Part shown: positions 55,182 through 63,906 of the stretch, piece after piece
Layout of the letters: each line of letters starts with the position of its first letter
Position numbering within the stretch: position 1 is the first letter of the stretch
Origin: Winogradskya humida
Lineage (GTDB): Bacteria; Actinomycetota; Actinomycetes; Mycobacteriales; Micromonosporaceae
Assembly (NCBI RefSeq): GCF_016862215.1
Contig: NZ_BOMN01000059.1
Location: 21,819 to 85,818 of the forward strand
DNA length: 64,000 nt
Direction: 5' to 3'
Notes under the pieces: model-generated
The model's input: only the letters and a program-made list of their open reading frames with translations
What the model was told of the DNA's origin: nothing
Database searches by the model: none
Made by a program: the position numbers and the translations under genes

Positions 55182-55548
55182 CGTCACGGTAGGTAATCTC
55201 AGCCCAAGGGTATGTGTCCTGCGCTGAACAATATTTGCCCCGCGCTTGACAGAAGGCGCTGGCAGACATTGTGGTATTCGGTCAAGCGGCGCAATATTCG
55301 GTGGATTTCACGCCTCTGATGGCCCGCGTCCAGCCGGGTGCCCCGATAGACAACACGTGCCGTAACCGACTGCATGGTGTGGGGCGCGGCTGGTCCAGAC
55401 CGATCATCCGGCCGGAACCCGCCCTGCTGCCGTATGTTGCGCTGAAGCCTGAGGTGCCGCAATTTGTGATGGGGGCGGCTGTCAAATGCGAGCGATCGTT
55501 GTTCAGCGCAGGGCACATACCTTGTGGCTGAGGTGACCTACCGTGACG
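55182..55548. mobile_element. Palindromic 367-bp non-coding element with about 115-bp imperfect terminal inverted repeats (MITE-like)
   Basis: The ends CGTCACGGTAGGT (55182-55194) and ACCTACCGTGACG (55536-55548) are exact complements. Inward the arms stay complementary with mismatches: CTCAGCC, AAGGTATGTG, CCTGCGCTGAACAA, TTGACAG, then a GCGCAA-type end near 55300 and 55430. The centre (about 55301-55430) is unique. No ORF resembles a transposase and no target-site duplication is evident. The inner module TTGACA...GCGCAA also occurs at 63736-63905. It fills most of the 542-base gap between the kinase and the proline-rich gene. Confidence 0.65.
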
Positions 55549-55570
55549 GTCGCGGCTTTCGGGTGAGAAA

Positions 55571-55606
55571 CGGGGCGCCGCCTCCGTGAGGAGGAGCGGC
55601 GCCCCG
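55571..55606 (-). terminator. Hairpin terminator of the proline-rich membrane protein gene
   Basis: CGGGGCGCCG plus CCTCC (55571-55585) pairs with GGAGG and CGGCGCCCCG (55590-55606), with a 2-base bulge and loop GTGA. It lies 15 bases past the minus-strand stop at 55622. Confidence 0.85.
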
Positions 55607-55621
55607 GAATCGCGGTTCGGG

Positions 55622-56716
55622 TTACTTCTTCTTTTCGACCTGGGCCCGGAGCTTCGGGAATTCGGCCTTGGCGGAGCTCATGGACTTGAAGTACCAGATG
55701 ACCCAGCCGATGCTGCCGTCATCGGCCCAGCCGCACATGATGAGGTCGGCGCCGCCGGCGTCGCCCTTGCCACATTTGGCGGAGCCGCCCAGGGCGCCGG
55801 GGGAGGCGTCGACGATGCCGGTGAGCTTGAGGCCGCCGATGCCGGCGCCGAGGAAGGTGTTGTCGAGTTCCTTCTCGGGGTCGGCGATCGGGGCTGCTGC
55901 TGCCGCGACGATGACGATGTCCTGCTTGGTGGGGGTGCCGTAGAGCGCGCCGACCGTGTCCGTGGCGTCCGGGACCTCTTTGAGGCCCTGTTCCAGCTGG
56001 TCGGCGGCGCCGGCGAACTGGGGGTCGGTCAGCTTGGGGCGGCCGCCGAGGGTTTTGGGCTCGGTCACGGTGATGTTGGATTCCGCGGCGGGCTCGGTGG
56101 TGGGGGTCGTCTCGTCGGGGGTGGCGCCCGGTTCGGTGGTCGGGGCCGCCGAGGCGATGGCGTCGACGACGTCCTGGCCCTTGTCACGCAGGAGCAGGAA
56201 GCCGGCGGTGCCGCCGCCCACGCAGAGGACGAGGACCACGGCGATCGAGATCAGGACGATCGGGAGCGCTTTGGACTTCTTCTTCGGCGGGGTCTGGAAC
56301 GGCTGGCCGGGCTGCGGGAAGCCGGGCTGCTGCTGGGTGTAGTCCGCGGCCGGCGGGTAGCCGGGCGGCACCGAGCCGGGCTGGTCGGGGTTGGGCTGCC
56401 CGTAGGACGGCTGCTGAGCGCCGTAAGGGGGCTGAGCACCAGTGGGCTGGGCACCGTAGGGCGGCTGAGCCCCATAGGGCTGCTGCGAGTCGCCATAGGG
56501 CGGCTGAGCGCCATAGGGTCCGCCGGAGGACGGGGGCTGAGCGCCATAAGGCCCGCCGGAGGACGGGGGCTGAGCGCCGTAGGGTCCGTCCGAGGACGGG
56601 GGCTGAGCGCCGTAAGGGCCGCCCGAGGTCGGCGGCTGGGAACCGTAAGGTCCGCCCGAGCCGGGCTGGTTGTAGGGCTCGCCCGGGTAAGGCGGCTGGT
56701 TGGGCGGCTGGGACAT
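55622..56716 (-). CDS. Proline/glycine/tyrosine-rich single-pass membrane protein
   Basis: This is a 364-residue protein. Residues 1-145 are a low-complexity cytoplasmic region of repeats such as GGPYGAQPPSS and PPYGAQ. Then come Lys-rich PPKKKSKA, one membrane helix (LPIVLISIAVVLVLCVGGGTAGFLLL, about 150-175), a Thr/Glu/Pro linker, and an extracellular domain of about 150 residues. Two cysteines lie near its end (SAKCGKG and LIMCGWADDGSIGWVIWY). Actinobacteria have many proteins of this plan; function unknown. ATG 56716 begins MSQPPNQPP. Confidence 0.85.
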   Translation of the reverse strand: MSQPPNQPPYPGEPYNQPGSGGPYGSQPPTSGGPYGAQPPSSDGPYGAQPPSSGGPYGAQPPSSGGPYGAQPPYGDSQQPYGAQPPYGAQPTGAQPPYGAQQPSYGQPNPDQPGSVPPGYPPAADYTQQQPGFPQPGQPFQTPPKKKSKALPIVLISIAVVLVLCVGGGTAGFLLLRDKGQDVVDAIASAAPTTEPGATPDETTPTTEPAAESNITVTEPKTLGGRPKLTDPQFAGAADQLEQGLKEVPDATDTVGALYGTPTKQDIVIVAAAAAPIADPEKELDNTFLGAGIGGLKLTGIVDASPGALGGSAKCGKGDAGGADLIMCGWADDGSIGWVIWYFKSMSSAKAEFPKLRAQVEKKK

Positions 56717-56821
56717 CCACGCTCCATCGGGTCAGGCTGCGGCCCTGGCGAGCTTAGCCGCCCTGAGCGGCCCGTGTGATCCCCTGTTACGCGATCATGA
56801 CAGTCCGAACGGATGGGACAA

Positions 56822-56856
56822 CGATGCCCCCGCGCCGTGGGGACGCGAGGGCATCG
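56822..56856 (-). terminator. Possible terminator of the beta-oxidation operon
   Basis: CGATGCCC (56822-56829) pairs with GGGCATCG (56849-56856), with inner CGCG/CGCG pairing. It lies 46 bases past the end of the FadB-like gene on the minus strand. The loop is large, so confidence is moderate. Confidence 0.5.
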
Positions 56857-56901
56857 ATGGTCTTCAGCGCGGCGAAGCAGGGTTCGCCGGCGAGGCGGGG
56901 G

Positions 56902-58971
56902 TCAGACCGGAAGGCTGGCCACGCCCTGCGGCAGGAAACGCTTGCCGGTGACCCGCTCGGCGGTGCCGCTACGGTCGAGGTACGGCGTGACGCCGCCCAG
57001 GTGGAACGGCCAGCCCGCGCCGAGGATCATGCACAGGTCGATGTCCTGTGCCTCGGCGACGACGCCCTCGTCGAGCATGAGGCGGATCTCCTGGGCGAGC
57101 GCGTCCAGCGCCTTCTGGCGTACCTCATCGGCGGTGAGGGGAGCGGAACCGGCCTCGATCAGCTTGACCACCTCGGGGTTGATCTCGTCGTCGGCCATCA
57201 GGGGCAGGCCGGCGTCGACGATCTTGCGCAGGTTGGGGCTGTCGCCGAAGCGGTCCGGGAACGCCTCGTGCAGCGTCTCGCCCACGTGCAGGGCCACGGC
57301 GGGGCCGACGAGCTGGAGCAGCGCGATCGGGCGCATGGGCAGGCCCAGCGGGTCGAGGGCGACGTCGACGACATCGAGGGGGGTGCCGGCGTCGATCGCG
57401 TTGAAGACCTCGCTGGTGAAGCGGGTCAGCAGGCGGTTGACCACGAACGCCGGGGCGTCCTTGACCAGCACCGACGACTTGCGCAGGTCCTTGCCGACCG
57501 CGAACGCCGTGGCCAGGGTCACGTCGTCGGTCCGCTCGCCCTTGATGATCTCGAGCAGCGGGAGGACGGCGACCGGGTTGAAGAAGTGGAAGCCGACGAC
57601 CCGTTCGGGGTGTTCGAGGCCGGCGGCCATCTCGGTCACCGACAGCGAGGAGGTGTTCGTCGCCAGGATCGCCTCGGGGGTGACGATCTTCTCCAGCTCG
57701 GCCCAGATCTGCTTCTTGAGCTCGAGGTTCTCGAAGACCGCCTCGATCACGAAGTCGGCGTCGGCGAAGACGGACTTGTCGACCGAGCCGCTGACCAGGC
57801 CACGCAGCTTGGCCGCGGTGCCCTCGTCCATCCGGCCCTTGGACTGCATCTTGGCGATCTGGCCGTGGACGTACTCGACGCCCTTGTCGACGCGGGTCTG
57901 GTCGAGGTCGGTGAGGACCACCGGCACCTCCAGGCGCCGGGCGAAGAGCAACGCGAGCTGGGAGGCCATGAGACCGGCACCGACGATGCCGACCTTGGTG
58001 ACCTTCCGGGCCAACCCCTTGTCGGGTACGCCGACCGGGCGCTTCGCCCGCCGCTGCACCAGGTCGAACGCGTACAGGCTGGCGCGGGACTCGTCACCCA
58101 TGATCAGCTCGGCGAGCGCCTCGGTCTCCGCCGCGGTGCCGTCCTCGAACGTCGCGTCCTTGGCGAGAGCGAGCAGCTCCAGCGCCTTGTTCGCGGAGGG
58201 GACGGCGCCGTGCAGCCGCTCGTCGAGCTGCTGCTTCGCGAAGAAGAGCACGCCCTCCCACATGTCCCGGTCGACCTCGGGACGCTCGACCGTCACCGTG
58301 CCCTGGACCACGCCGGCGGCCCATTCGAGCGAGCGCTCCAGGAAGTCGGCCGGCTCGAACAGCACGTCGGCGACGCCCAGCTCGGCGGCCTGCTTCGGGC
58401 GGAGGACCTTCTGGGTGAGCGGGTTCTGCAGGATGATCTGCGCTGCTCCGGGCGTACCGATCAGATTGGGAAGCAGTTGACTGCCGCCCCAGCCGGGGAT
58501 CAGGCCGATCGCGACCTCGGGCAGGCCGAGTGCCGCCGCGCCGCCGGAGACCGTGCGGTAGTGGCAGTGCAGGGAGACCTCGAGGCCACCACCGAGCGCG
58601 GCGCCGTTGATGAACGCGAAGGTCGGGATGCTTGAGTTCTTGAGCCGGGCGAAGACCCGGTGGCCCAGCTCGCCCAGGGCGACGGCCTGCTCTTTCTTGG
58701 TGATGAACGGCATGCCGGTGATGTCGGCGCCGACACAGAAGATGTACGGCTTGCCGGTCAGCGCGATGAACGCCGGCTCCGCCTCGGTTGCCTTGGTGAT
58801 CGCCTCGTCGAGCGACGCCAGCCCCGCGGGACCGAAGCTGTTGGGCTTCTTGTGGTCGAAGCCGTTGTCGAGGGTGATCAGCGCGGCGGGCTTGTCGAGC
58901 CCGGGCACCTTGACCAGGCGTACGAGCGCCTTGGTCACGACCTCGTTGGGGTAGTCCGGGAGCGCCGTCAC
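56902..58971 (-). CDS. Fatty-acid oxidation multifunctional protein: enoyl-CoA hydratase / 3-hydroxyacyl-CoA dehydrogenase (FadB/FadJ type)
   Basis: This is a 689-residue alpha subunit of the beta-oxidation complex. The N-terminal crotonase domain (about 1-200) has oxyanion-hole segments FCVGADITGM and NGAALGGGLEVSLHC. The NAD-binding 3-hydroxyacyl-CoA dehydrogenase domain starts KVGIVGAGLMASQLALLFA at about 324, with HFFNPVAVLPLLEIIKGERT containing the catalytic His. Two C-terminal HCDH domains follow (DAPAFVVNRLLTRF). GTG 58971 overlaps the stop of the upstream thiolase gene, the usual FadA/FadB partnership. The open frame before this start lies inside the thiolase gene and was excluded. 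Confidence 0.95.
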   Translation of the reverse strand: MTALPDYPNEVVTKALVRLVKVPGLDKPAALITLDNGFDHKKPNSFGPAGLASLDEAITKATEAEPAFIALTGKPYIFCVGADITGMPFITKKEQAVALGELGHRVFARLKNSSIPTFAFINGAALGGGLEVSLHCHYRTVSGGAAALGLPEVAIGLIPGWGGSQLLPNLIGTPGAAQIILQNPLTQKVLRPKQAAELGVADVLFEPADFLERSLEWAAGVVQGTVTVERPEVDRDMWEGVLFFAKQQLDERLHGAVPSANKALELLALAKDATFEDGTAAETEALAELIMGDESRASLYAFDLVQRRAKRPVGVPDKGLARKVTKVGIVGAGLMASQLALLFARRLEVPVVLTDLDQTRVDKGVEYVHGQIAKMQSKGRMDEGTAAKLRGLVSGSVDKSVFADADFVIEAVFENLELKKQIWAELEKIVTPEAILATNTSSLSVTEMAAGLEHPERVVGFHFFNPVAVLPLLEIIKGERTDDVTLATAFAVGKDLRKSSVLVKDAPAFVVNRLLTRFTSEVFNAIDAGTPLDVVDVALDPLGLPMRPIALLQLVGPAVALHVGETLHEAFPDRFGDSPNLRKIVDAGLPLMADDEINPEVVKLIEAGSAPLTADEVRQKALDALAQEIRLMLDEGVVAEAQDIDLCMILGAGWPFHLGGVTPYLDRSGTAERVTGKRFLPQGVASLPV

Positions 58972-60164
58972 TTGTCGTTTCCTTCCCAGTGGGGGTTCTC
59001 CCAGATGACCGTTCCGCCCATGCCGATACCGATGCACATCGCGTTGATGCCGTAGCGGACCTCGGGGTGCTCCTCGAAGTGCCGCGCCAGCTGCGTCATC
59101 AGCCGCACGCCGGACGAGGCGAGCGGGTGGCCGATGGCGATCGCGCCGCCCCACGGGTTGACCCGGGGGTCGTCGTCGGCGATGCCGTAGTGGTCGAGGA
59201 ACGCGAGCACCTGCACGGCGAACGCCTCGTTCAGCTCGAACAGGCCGATGTCGTCGATGGTGAGCCCGGCCAGGCGCAGCGCCTTCTCCGTCGACGGGAT
59301 CGGGCCGTAACCCATGATCTCCGGCTCGACGCCGACGAAGCCGTACGACACGAGCCGCATCGCGATGGGCAGGCCCAGCTCGCGAGCGGTCTCCTCGTCG
59401 GCCAGCAGCGCCGCGGTCGCACCGTCGTTGAGGCCGGCCGCGTTACCCGCGGTGACCTTGCCGTGCGGGCGGAACGGGGTCTTGAGGGTGGCGAGCTTCT
59501 CCAGGGAGGTCTCGCGGGGCGCCTCGTCGGTCGTGGCGAGACCCCAGCCCTCCTCGGCGCTGCGGACCGCGACGGGCACCAGGTCGGGCTGGAGCTTGCC
59601 GTTCGCGTACGCCTTGGCCGTCTTCTCCTGCGACGCCAGCCCGTACGCGTCGACGCGCTCCTTGGTGATGCCGGGGAGCCGGTCGTGCAGGTTCTCGGCG
59701 GTGCTACCCATGACCAGCGCGGACGGGTCGACGAGCTTCTCCGCGAGGATCCGCGGGTTCGGGTCGACGCCCTCGCCCATCGGGTGGCGGCCCATGTGCT
59801 CGACACCACCGGCGATGGCGACGTCGTACGCCCCCATCGCGATGCCGCCGGCGACGTTGGTCACCGCGGTCATGGCACCCGCGCACATGCGGTCGATGGA
59901 GTAGCCGGGCACGGTCTTGGGCAGGCCGGACAGCAGAGCGGCGGTGCGGCCGATGGTCAGGCCCTGGTCGCCGATCTGGGTCGTGGCCGCGATCGCGACC
60001 TCGTCGACCTTCTCGGGCGGGAGCTGTGGGTTGCGGCGCATCAGCTCACGGATGCATCGGATCACCAGATCGTCGGCGCGGGTCTCGGCATACATGCCGC
60101 CCGCCTTGCCGAACGGGGTGCGGACGCCGTCTACGAAGACGACCTCGCGGCTTACTCGGGGCAC
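58968..60164 (-). CDS. Acetyl-CoA C-acyltransferase (thiolase, FadA type)
   Basis: This 398-residue thiolase performs the last step of beta-oxidation. The nucleophilic Cys is in DRMCAGAM (about 93), the catalytic His in GGAIAIGHPLASSG (about 345), and the second Cys in NAMCIGIGMGG (about 376). The NEAF motif (ELNEAFAVQ) is intact. GTG 60164 is preceded by an excellent AAGGAGG. It is the first gene of the thiolase-FadB operon and is coupled to it by a 4-base overlap (GTGA). Confidence 0.95.
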   Translation of the reverse strand: MPRVSREVVFVDGVRTPFGKAGGMYAETRADDLVIRCIRELMRRNPQLPPEKVDEVAIAATTQIGDQGLTIGRTAALLSGLPKTVPGYSIDRMCAGAMTAVTNVAGGIAMGAYDVAIAGGVEHMGRHPMGEGVDPNPRILAEKLVDPSALVMGSTAENLHDRLPGITKERVDAYGLASQEKTAKAYANGKLQPDLVPVAVRSAEEGWGLATTDEAPRETSLEKLATLKTPFRPHGKVTAGNAAGLNDGATAALLADEETARELGLPIAMRLVSYGFVGVEPEIMGYGPIPSTEKALRLAGLTIDDIGLFELNEAFAVQVLAFLDHYGIADDDPRVNPWGGAIAIGHPLASSGVRLMTQLARHFEEHPEVRYGINAMCIGIGMGGTVIWENPHWEGNDK

Positions 60165-60239
60165 AACAAGCCTCCTTGCAGGCGTGAACCCAGGGCTCTA
60201 GACACGCTTATGTTACTCGCGGGTAAGTAGCTCGGCCAG

Positions 60240-60449
60240 TCAGTGTGGGAACGCGCGCGGAATGCGTGGGGAGATCTCCGCGCGGAACTCCTCGATCCGC
60301 AGGCTGACCTGTCCCGTGTCCGTGGTGCCCTCGAGCCGGTCCAGATAGAGGTTACGCCTGGTCAGGGGCTCCAGACGGACAGTGAAATAGATCGACATCA
60401 GGGGGTTGACGAAGAGTTCGCTGCCGGTCGTGCGGGTGGTGAATTGCAC
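60240..60449 (-). CDS. Small hypothetical protein
   Basis: This open frame of about 69 residues (QFTTRTTGSELF, MSIYFTVRLEPL, RIEEFRAEISPRIPRAF) is not assigned to a family. It lies between the thiolase and RNase D genes on the same strand. The frame continues upstream into the 3' end of the RNase D gene, so the true start is uncertain and could overlap it. The composition (mixed hydrophobic and charged, no Arg/Pro skew) looks like real protein rather than a shadow, but support is modest. Confidence 0.5.
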   Translation of the reverse strand: MQFTTRTTGSELFVNPLMSIYFTVRLEPLTRRNLYLDRLEGTTDTGQVSLRIEEFRAEISPRIPRAFPH

Positions 60450-60483
60450 GTCACCGAAAGCCCCACGGGTGGCGGCGGCTTGA

Positions 60484-61803
60484 TCACTCCGCCGCGGGCG
60501 GGGCGTCGGGCAGGACCGCGGCGACCTGCTCCGCGAGCAGCACGACCTGCCAGTTGCGGGCGCCGAAGCCGAGCAGCACCTCGCCGACCGCCTCCGGGGT
60601 GACCTCGTCCGGCGGGGCCCAGGCCAGCCGGCGGATGAAGTCCGGGCTGATGAGGTTCTCCGGGGGCAGGGTGTGGGACTCGGCGATGGCGATGACGACC
60701 TGGCGGCAGCGCTGCAGCCGGGCGGCGGCGACCGGGTCGCGTTCGGCCCAGCGGTGCGGCGGGGGCGGGCCCTCGACCGGCTGGTTCACGGGCAGCTCGT
60801 CGTCGCCCAGGGCGCGGGCGGAATCCAGGGCGTCGAGCCAGACGCGGGCCAGGCGGCGTACCGATCGGCCACCGAAGCCCGGCAGGGTGAGCAGCGTGCG
60901 CTCGTCCTTGGGGTCCAGCTCGGCGGCGGCGATGATCGCGGAATCGGGGAGCACGCGGCCCGGGGCCGAGTCACGGCGGGAGGCGACGCCGTCGCGGGCG
61001 TACCAGAGGGCGCGGACCCGGGACTGGGCGCGGGCACCGCGGACTCGGTGTATTCCCGACGTGCGCCGCCAGGGATCCGGGCGGCTGCGCGGCGGGCGGT
61101 CGGCGCTCGCGACCAGCGCGGCGAACTCCTCGGCCGCCCACTCCGCCTTGCCCTGCCGCTCCAGCTCGGCGGCGAGCAGGTCACGCAGGTCGGTCAGAAG
61201 TTCAACATCGAGCGCGGCGTACGTCAGCCACGACTCGGGCAGCGGCCGCGTGGACCAGTCCGCGGCGGAGTGGTGCTTCTCCAGCGAGAAGCCCAGCAGC
61301 TGCTCGGTGAGGGCGGCGAGCCCGACCCGCTCGAACCCGGCCAGGCGCGCGGCCAGCTCGGTGTCGAAGAGCCTGCGCGGTTTCATCCCGATCTCCGCCA
61401 GACAGGCGAGGTCCTGGCTCGCGGCGTGCAGCACCCACTCGGTGTCGGCCAGAGCCTCGTCGAGGGTGCTGAGATCGCTCAGCGGCATCGGGTCGACGAG
61501 CACCGTGCCCGAACCCGCGCGGCGTAGTTGTACGAGGTACGCACGCTGGGTGTAGCGGTAGCCGGACGCCCGTTCGGCGTCGACGGCAACGGGGCCGGAG
61601 CCGGCGGCCATCCTGGCCACGACCTCGGCTAACTCGGCGCTGGACTCCACCGGGCGCGGCGTTCCCTCGCGGGGCGCGGTCAGCGGGACAGCGGTGCGGG
61701 CAGGCTCGGGACCGCCAGACGTTAGGTCGGGCGGCACGTCGTGCGGTCCGTCTTGTGCAAGGTCCGGCGTGTCCCGACGGTGCAGGGGTGCGTCGTCGGT
61801 CAC
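60484..61803 (-). CDS. RNase D family 3'-5' exonuclease with HRDC domain
   Basis: This 439-residue DEDDy exonuclease trims RNA 3' ends. After an 80-residue Pro-rich N-terminus come Exo I VAVDAERASGYRY, Exo II VLHAASQDLACL and Exo III YAALDVELLTDL. The HRDC nucleic-acid-binding domain (LDPKDERTLLTLPGFGGRSVRRLARVW) follows, then a C-terminal helical domain. It corresponds to M. tuberculosis Rv2681, near dxs1. It is divergent from the protease gene at 61974. Confidence 0.93.
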   Translation of the reverse strand: MTDDAPLHRRDTPDLAQDGPHDVPPDLTSGGPEPARTAVPLTAPREGTPRPVESSAELAEVVARMAAGSGPVAVDAERASGYRYTQRAYLVQLRRAGSGTVLVDPMPLSDLSTLDEALADTEWVLHAASQDLACLAEIGMKPRRLFDTELAARLAGFERVGLAALTEQLLGFSLEKHHSAADWSTRPLPESWLTYAALDVELLTDLRDLLAAELERQGKAEWAAEEFAALVASADRPPRSRPDPWRRTSGIHRVRGARAQSRVRALWYARDGVASRRDSAPGRVLPDSAIIAAAELDPKDERTLLTLPGFGGRSVRRLARVWLDALDSARALGDDELPVNQPVEGPPPPHRWAERDPVAAARLQRCRQVVIAIAESHTLPPENLISPDFIRRLAWAPPDEVTPEAVGEVLLGFGARNWQVVLLAEQVAAVLPDAPPAAE

Positions 61804-61903
61804 TCCGTAACCGTACGGGGGTACCCACCCCCGCGTGTGCAGCCGGGTACCGGCGCGTCGGCGCTCGATCCACTTGTTGCCTGAATCCGCGCCGAAAAAG
61901 GCC

Positions 61904-61933
61904 CGTCCGGACCCGTCCGGACGAGGGTTTTTT
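61904..61933 (+). promoter_or_regulatory. Attenuator-like stem-loop with T6 tract upstream of the protease gene
   Basis: CGTCCGGAC (61904-61912) is complementary to GTCCGGACG (61915-61923), followed after AGGG by six T (61928-61933). This is the form of an intrinsic terminator on the plus strand, yet no plus-strand gene precedes it and the protease start is only 40 bases downstream. It may be a leader attenuator. Function inferred. Confidence 0.45.
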
Positions 61934-61973
61934 CTCGTACTACCCCCCGAAGCCTCTAGTACTCGGGAGTTTC

Positions 61974-62972
61974 ATGACCACCGCCTATGACCCCTACGGG
62001 GTGCCGGGTCAGCGCCGGGCGCCGCACGACCCGTTGCTGAGCCTGCCCGACCACCCGTCCGGCGAGTGGGCGGCGACCTCCTATCCGCCGCAGCCGATGC
62101 CGGACATCGACATGGGTCCGCCGCGGGTGGGTCATCCACGCCCGGCGCGTCGCGACAGCGGGCCATACCTGGTGTCGCCGTCGGGTGGGGCGCCGTTCCC
62201 TGTCGTCTCCGAGCCGATCGAGGGCCGCCGCCGCAGCCGGGTGATCCCGGTCCTGCTGGCGCTGCTGCTGCTCGGTGGCGGGGGATTCCTGGCGTGGCGG
62301 ATGGAGCAGGCCGACGCCCGGCTCAACGACCAGCTGACCGCCTCGCAGGTGCGGCAGACCGAGCTCGCTGATCGCGCCGAGAAGCTGGAGACCCAGCTCG
62401 CCGGCGTCTTCGACCCCGAGGCCATCTCGTCGTCGGTGCTGCCGAGCGTCTTCCGGGTCCGGGCCGGCAACTTCACGGGCACGGCGTTCGCGGTCGGCGA
62501 TCCCGCGGACAAGCAGACGAACCTGCTGACGAACTATCACGTGGTCGAGTCGGTGTGGGAGGCCGGAACCAAGAAGGTCTTCCTCGAACGCGGCAAGGAC
62601 GAGCTCACCGCCACGATCGTCAAGGTCTCCAAGGCCAAGGACATCGCGCTGCTGCGTACGGACAAGGAGATCGCCGGGCTGGCGGTCGCCAAGGAAACCG
62701 TGAAGCCGGGCCAGCAGGTCGTGGTCGTCGGCACGCCGCTCGGGCTCGAGGACACGGTCACCACGGGCGTGGTCAGCGCGTACCGGCCGGACGACTCGGA
62801 CGGGCCGTCGATCCAGTTCGACGCCCCGATCAACCCGGGCAACTCGGGCGGGCCGGTCGTGAACAGCGCGGACCAGGTCATCGGGCTCGCCACGGCGAAA
62901 GCGCGGGATGCCGAGGGCATTGGCCTGGCCGTACCGATAAAAACAGCTTGTGACACTTTCAAGGTCTGCTGA
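61974..62972 (+). CDS. Membrane-anchored trypsin-like (HtrA/S1C-type) serine protease
   Basis: This is a 332-residue protein. The N-terminal 90 residues are Pro-rich and cytoplasmic, then one membrane helix (VIPVLLALLLLGGGGFLAW), a short coiled coil, and an extracellular trypsin-like domain. The triad is visible: His in TNYHVVES (about 188), Asp in AKDIALLRT (about 223), Ser in NPGNSGGPV (about 291). Unlike typical HtrA there is no PDZ domain; the protein ends soon after the catalytic domain (GIGLAVPIKTACDTF). Cysteines in the last residues may form a disulfide. ATG 61974 follows CGGGAG. Confidence 0.9.
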   Translation: MTTAYDPYGVPGQRRAPHDPLLSLPDHPSGEWAATSYPPQPMPDIDMGPPRVGHPRPARRDSGPYLVSPSGGAPFPVVSEPIEGRRRSRVIPVLLALLLLGGGGFLAWRMEQADARLNDQLTASQVRQTELADRAEKLETQLAGVFDPEAISSSVLPSVFRVRAGNFTGTAFAVGDPADKQTNLLTNYHVVESVWEAGTKKVFLERGKDELTATIVKVSKAKDIALLRTDKEIAGLAVAKETVKPGQQVVVVGTPLGLEDTVTTGVVSAYRPDDSDGPSIQFDAPINPGNSGGPVVNSADQVIGLATAKARDAEGIGLAVPIKTACDTFKVC

Positions 62973-63729
62973 TCAGCTGAACACCCTGGCCGGGTTCCTC
63001 GGCCGGCGCGACGTGCCCACCCTCACGCGTCCAGCCGCAAAAGCTCCGCCGACTGATAGTCCAGGCTTGGGTAGTGACACAGTTCTGGTCCTGTTCGGGG
63101 GCTGCCCGCCGGAGGGCTGGGATCTTGCCGCCCGGGCCTGGCTGGACGGGATCGCCGGGAAGTTCCTGCTGGTCGGGGGCGCGGGGCATACGACGCCGAT
63201 GCTCCGGCGCTTTCCTCGGCTCGCGGGGTTCGACGTCGAGGCCGACATGATGGCCGCCTATCTCGCGGCCGAGTACGGCATCACGGATGTGCTGATGGAG
63301 CGTGAATCGACGAACTCCGGCAACAACATCACATTCACCGAGCGGACAATTCGGGCATGGGGCGGCGGGCCGCCGGAATCCATGATCCTGATCCAGGACG
63401 CGTCCATGCAGCAGCGGATGGATGCCGTGGTCCGCGCGAAATGGACCTACGGCACGCCCAAGGTGGTCAACTTCGCCGGGACCAGCCCTCGGGTCGAAGT
63501 CCGCGACGGCAAGCTCGCCTACACGGGTACGCCACACTGGGGCGCCTGGGATCTCGACCACTGGATCTCCCTGCTGATGGGGGAGATCCCGCGCCTTTCC
63601 GACACCCCGGACGGCTACGGCCCCCGGGGTCGCGACTTCCTCGCCCACGTCGACATCCCCGACGACGTCCTCGCGGCCTTCGACGAACTCCGCGCAACCT
63701 ACGACGTGCGGCCGGCCCTGGGTGAGTAG
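62950..63729 (+). CDS. DUF218/YdcF-like protein
   Basis: This 259-residue soluble protein belongs to the YdcF/ElyC-like DUF218 superfamily. It has an N-terminal segment DTVLVLFGGCPPEGWDLAARAWL, then LLVGGAGHTTPM, MERESTNSGNNITFTERTI (the conserved SxxTxxN-type region) and ILIQDASMQQRM. It lacks a membrane helix, so it resembles cytoplasmic YdcF (a SAM-binding protein in E. coli) more than envelope ElyC. GTG 62950 overlaps the protease 3' end by 23 bases. A palindromic element begins 6 bases after the stop. Confidence 0.85.
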   Translation: MTLSRSADQLNTLAGFLGRRDVPTLTRPAAKAPPTDSPGLGSDTVLVLFGGCPPEGWDLAARAWLDGIAGKFLLVGGAGHTTPMLRRFPRLAGFDVEADMMAAYLAAEYGITDVLMERESTNSGNNITFTERTIRAWGGGPPESMILIQDASMQQRMDAVVRAKWTYGTPKVVNFAGTSPRVEVRDGKLAYTGTPHWGAWDLDHWISLLMGEIPRLSDTPDGYGPRGRDFLAHVDIPDDVLAAFDELRATYDVRPALGE

Positions 63730-63735
63730 GGGCAC

Positions 63736-63905
63736 GAAGTTGCGCTGAAACCCGCGATGCCGCAACGTCCTGCGGCGTTAGGTGTCAAGCGCGGGCCAAT
63801 CACGTCTGGCGAGGAAACGTATGTTCTGCTGCCGGACACGATTGCCCGGACTTGACAACCAACACCGCAGAAAGTTGTCGCATCCCGCTTCCCGGCGCAA
63901 CATTC
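63736..63905. mobile_element. Palindromic about 170-bp element sharing a module with the one at 55182-55548
   Basis: The left arm (63739-63797, GTTGCGCTGAAACCC...TGTCAAGCGCGGGC) and right arm (63844-63905, GCCCGGACTTGACA...GGCGCAAC) are inverted repeats about 58 bases long with roughly three-quarters identity by eye. They are separated by a 46-base centre. The module TTGACA-N-GCAGA-N-GCGCAACATTCG recurs in the arms of the element at 55 kb, but there in the opposite relative orientation. No coding potential is seen. Confidence 0.6.
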
Positions 63906-63906
63906 G

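Noticed and set aside
55199..55531. ORFs inside the 55-kb palindromic element
   Set aside because: They arise from the inverted arms, have no homology to transposases and no ribosome binding site.
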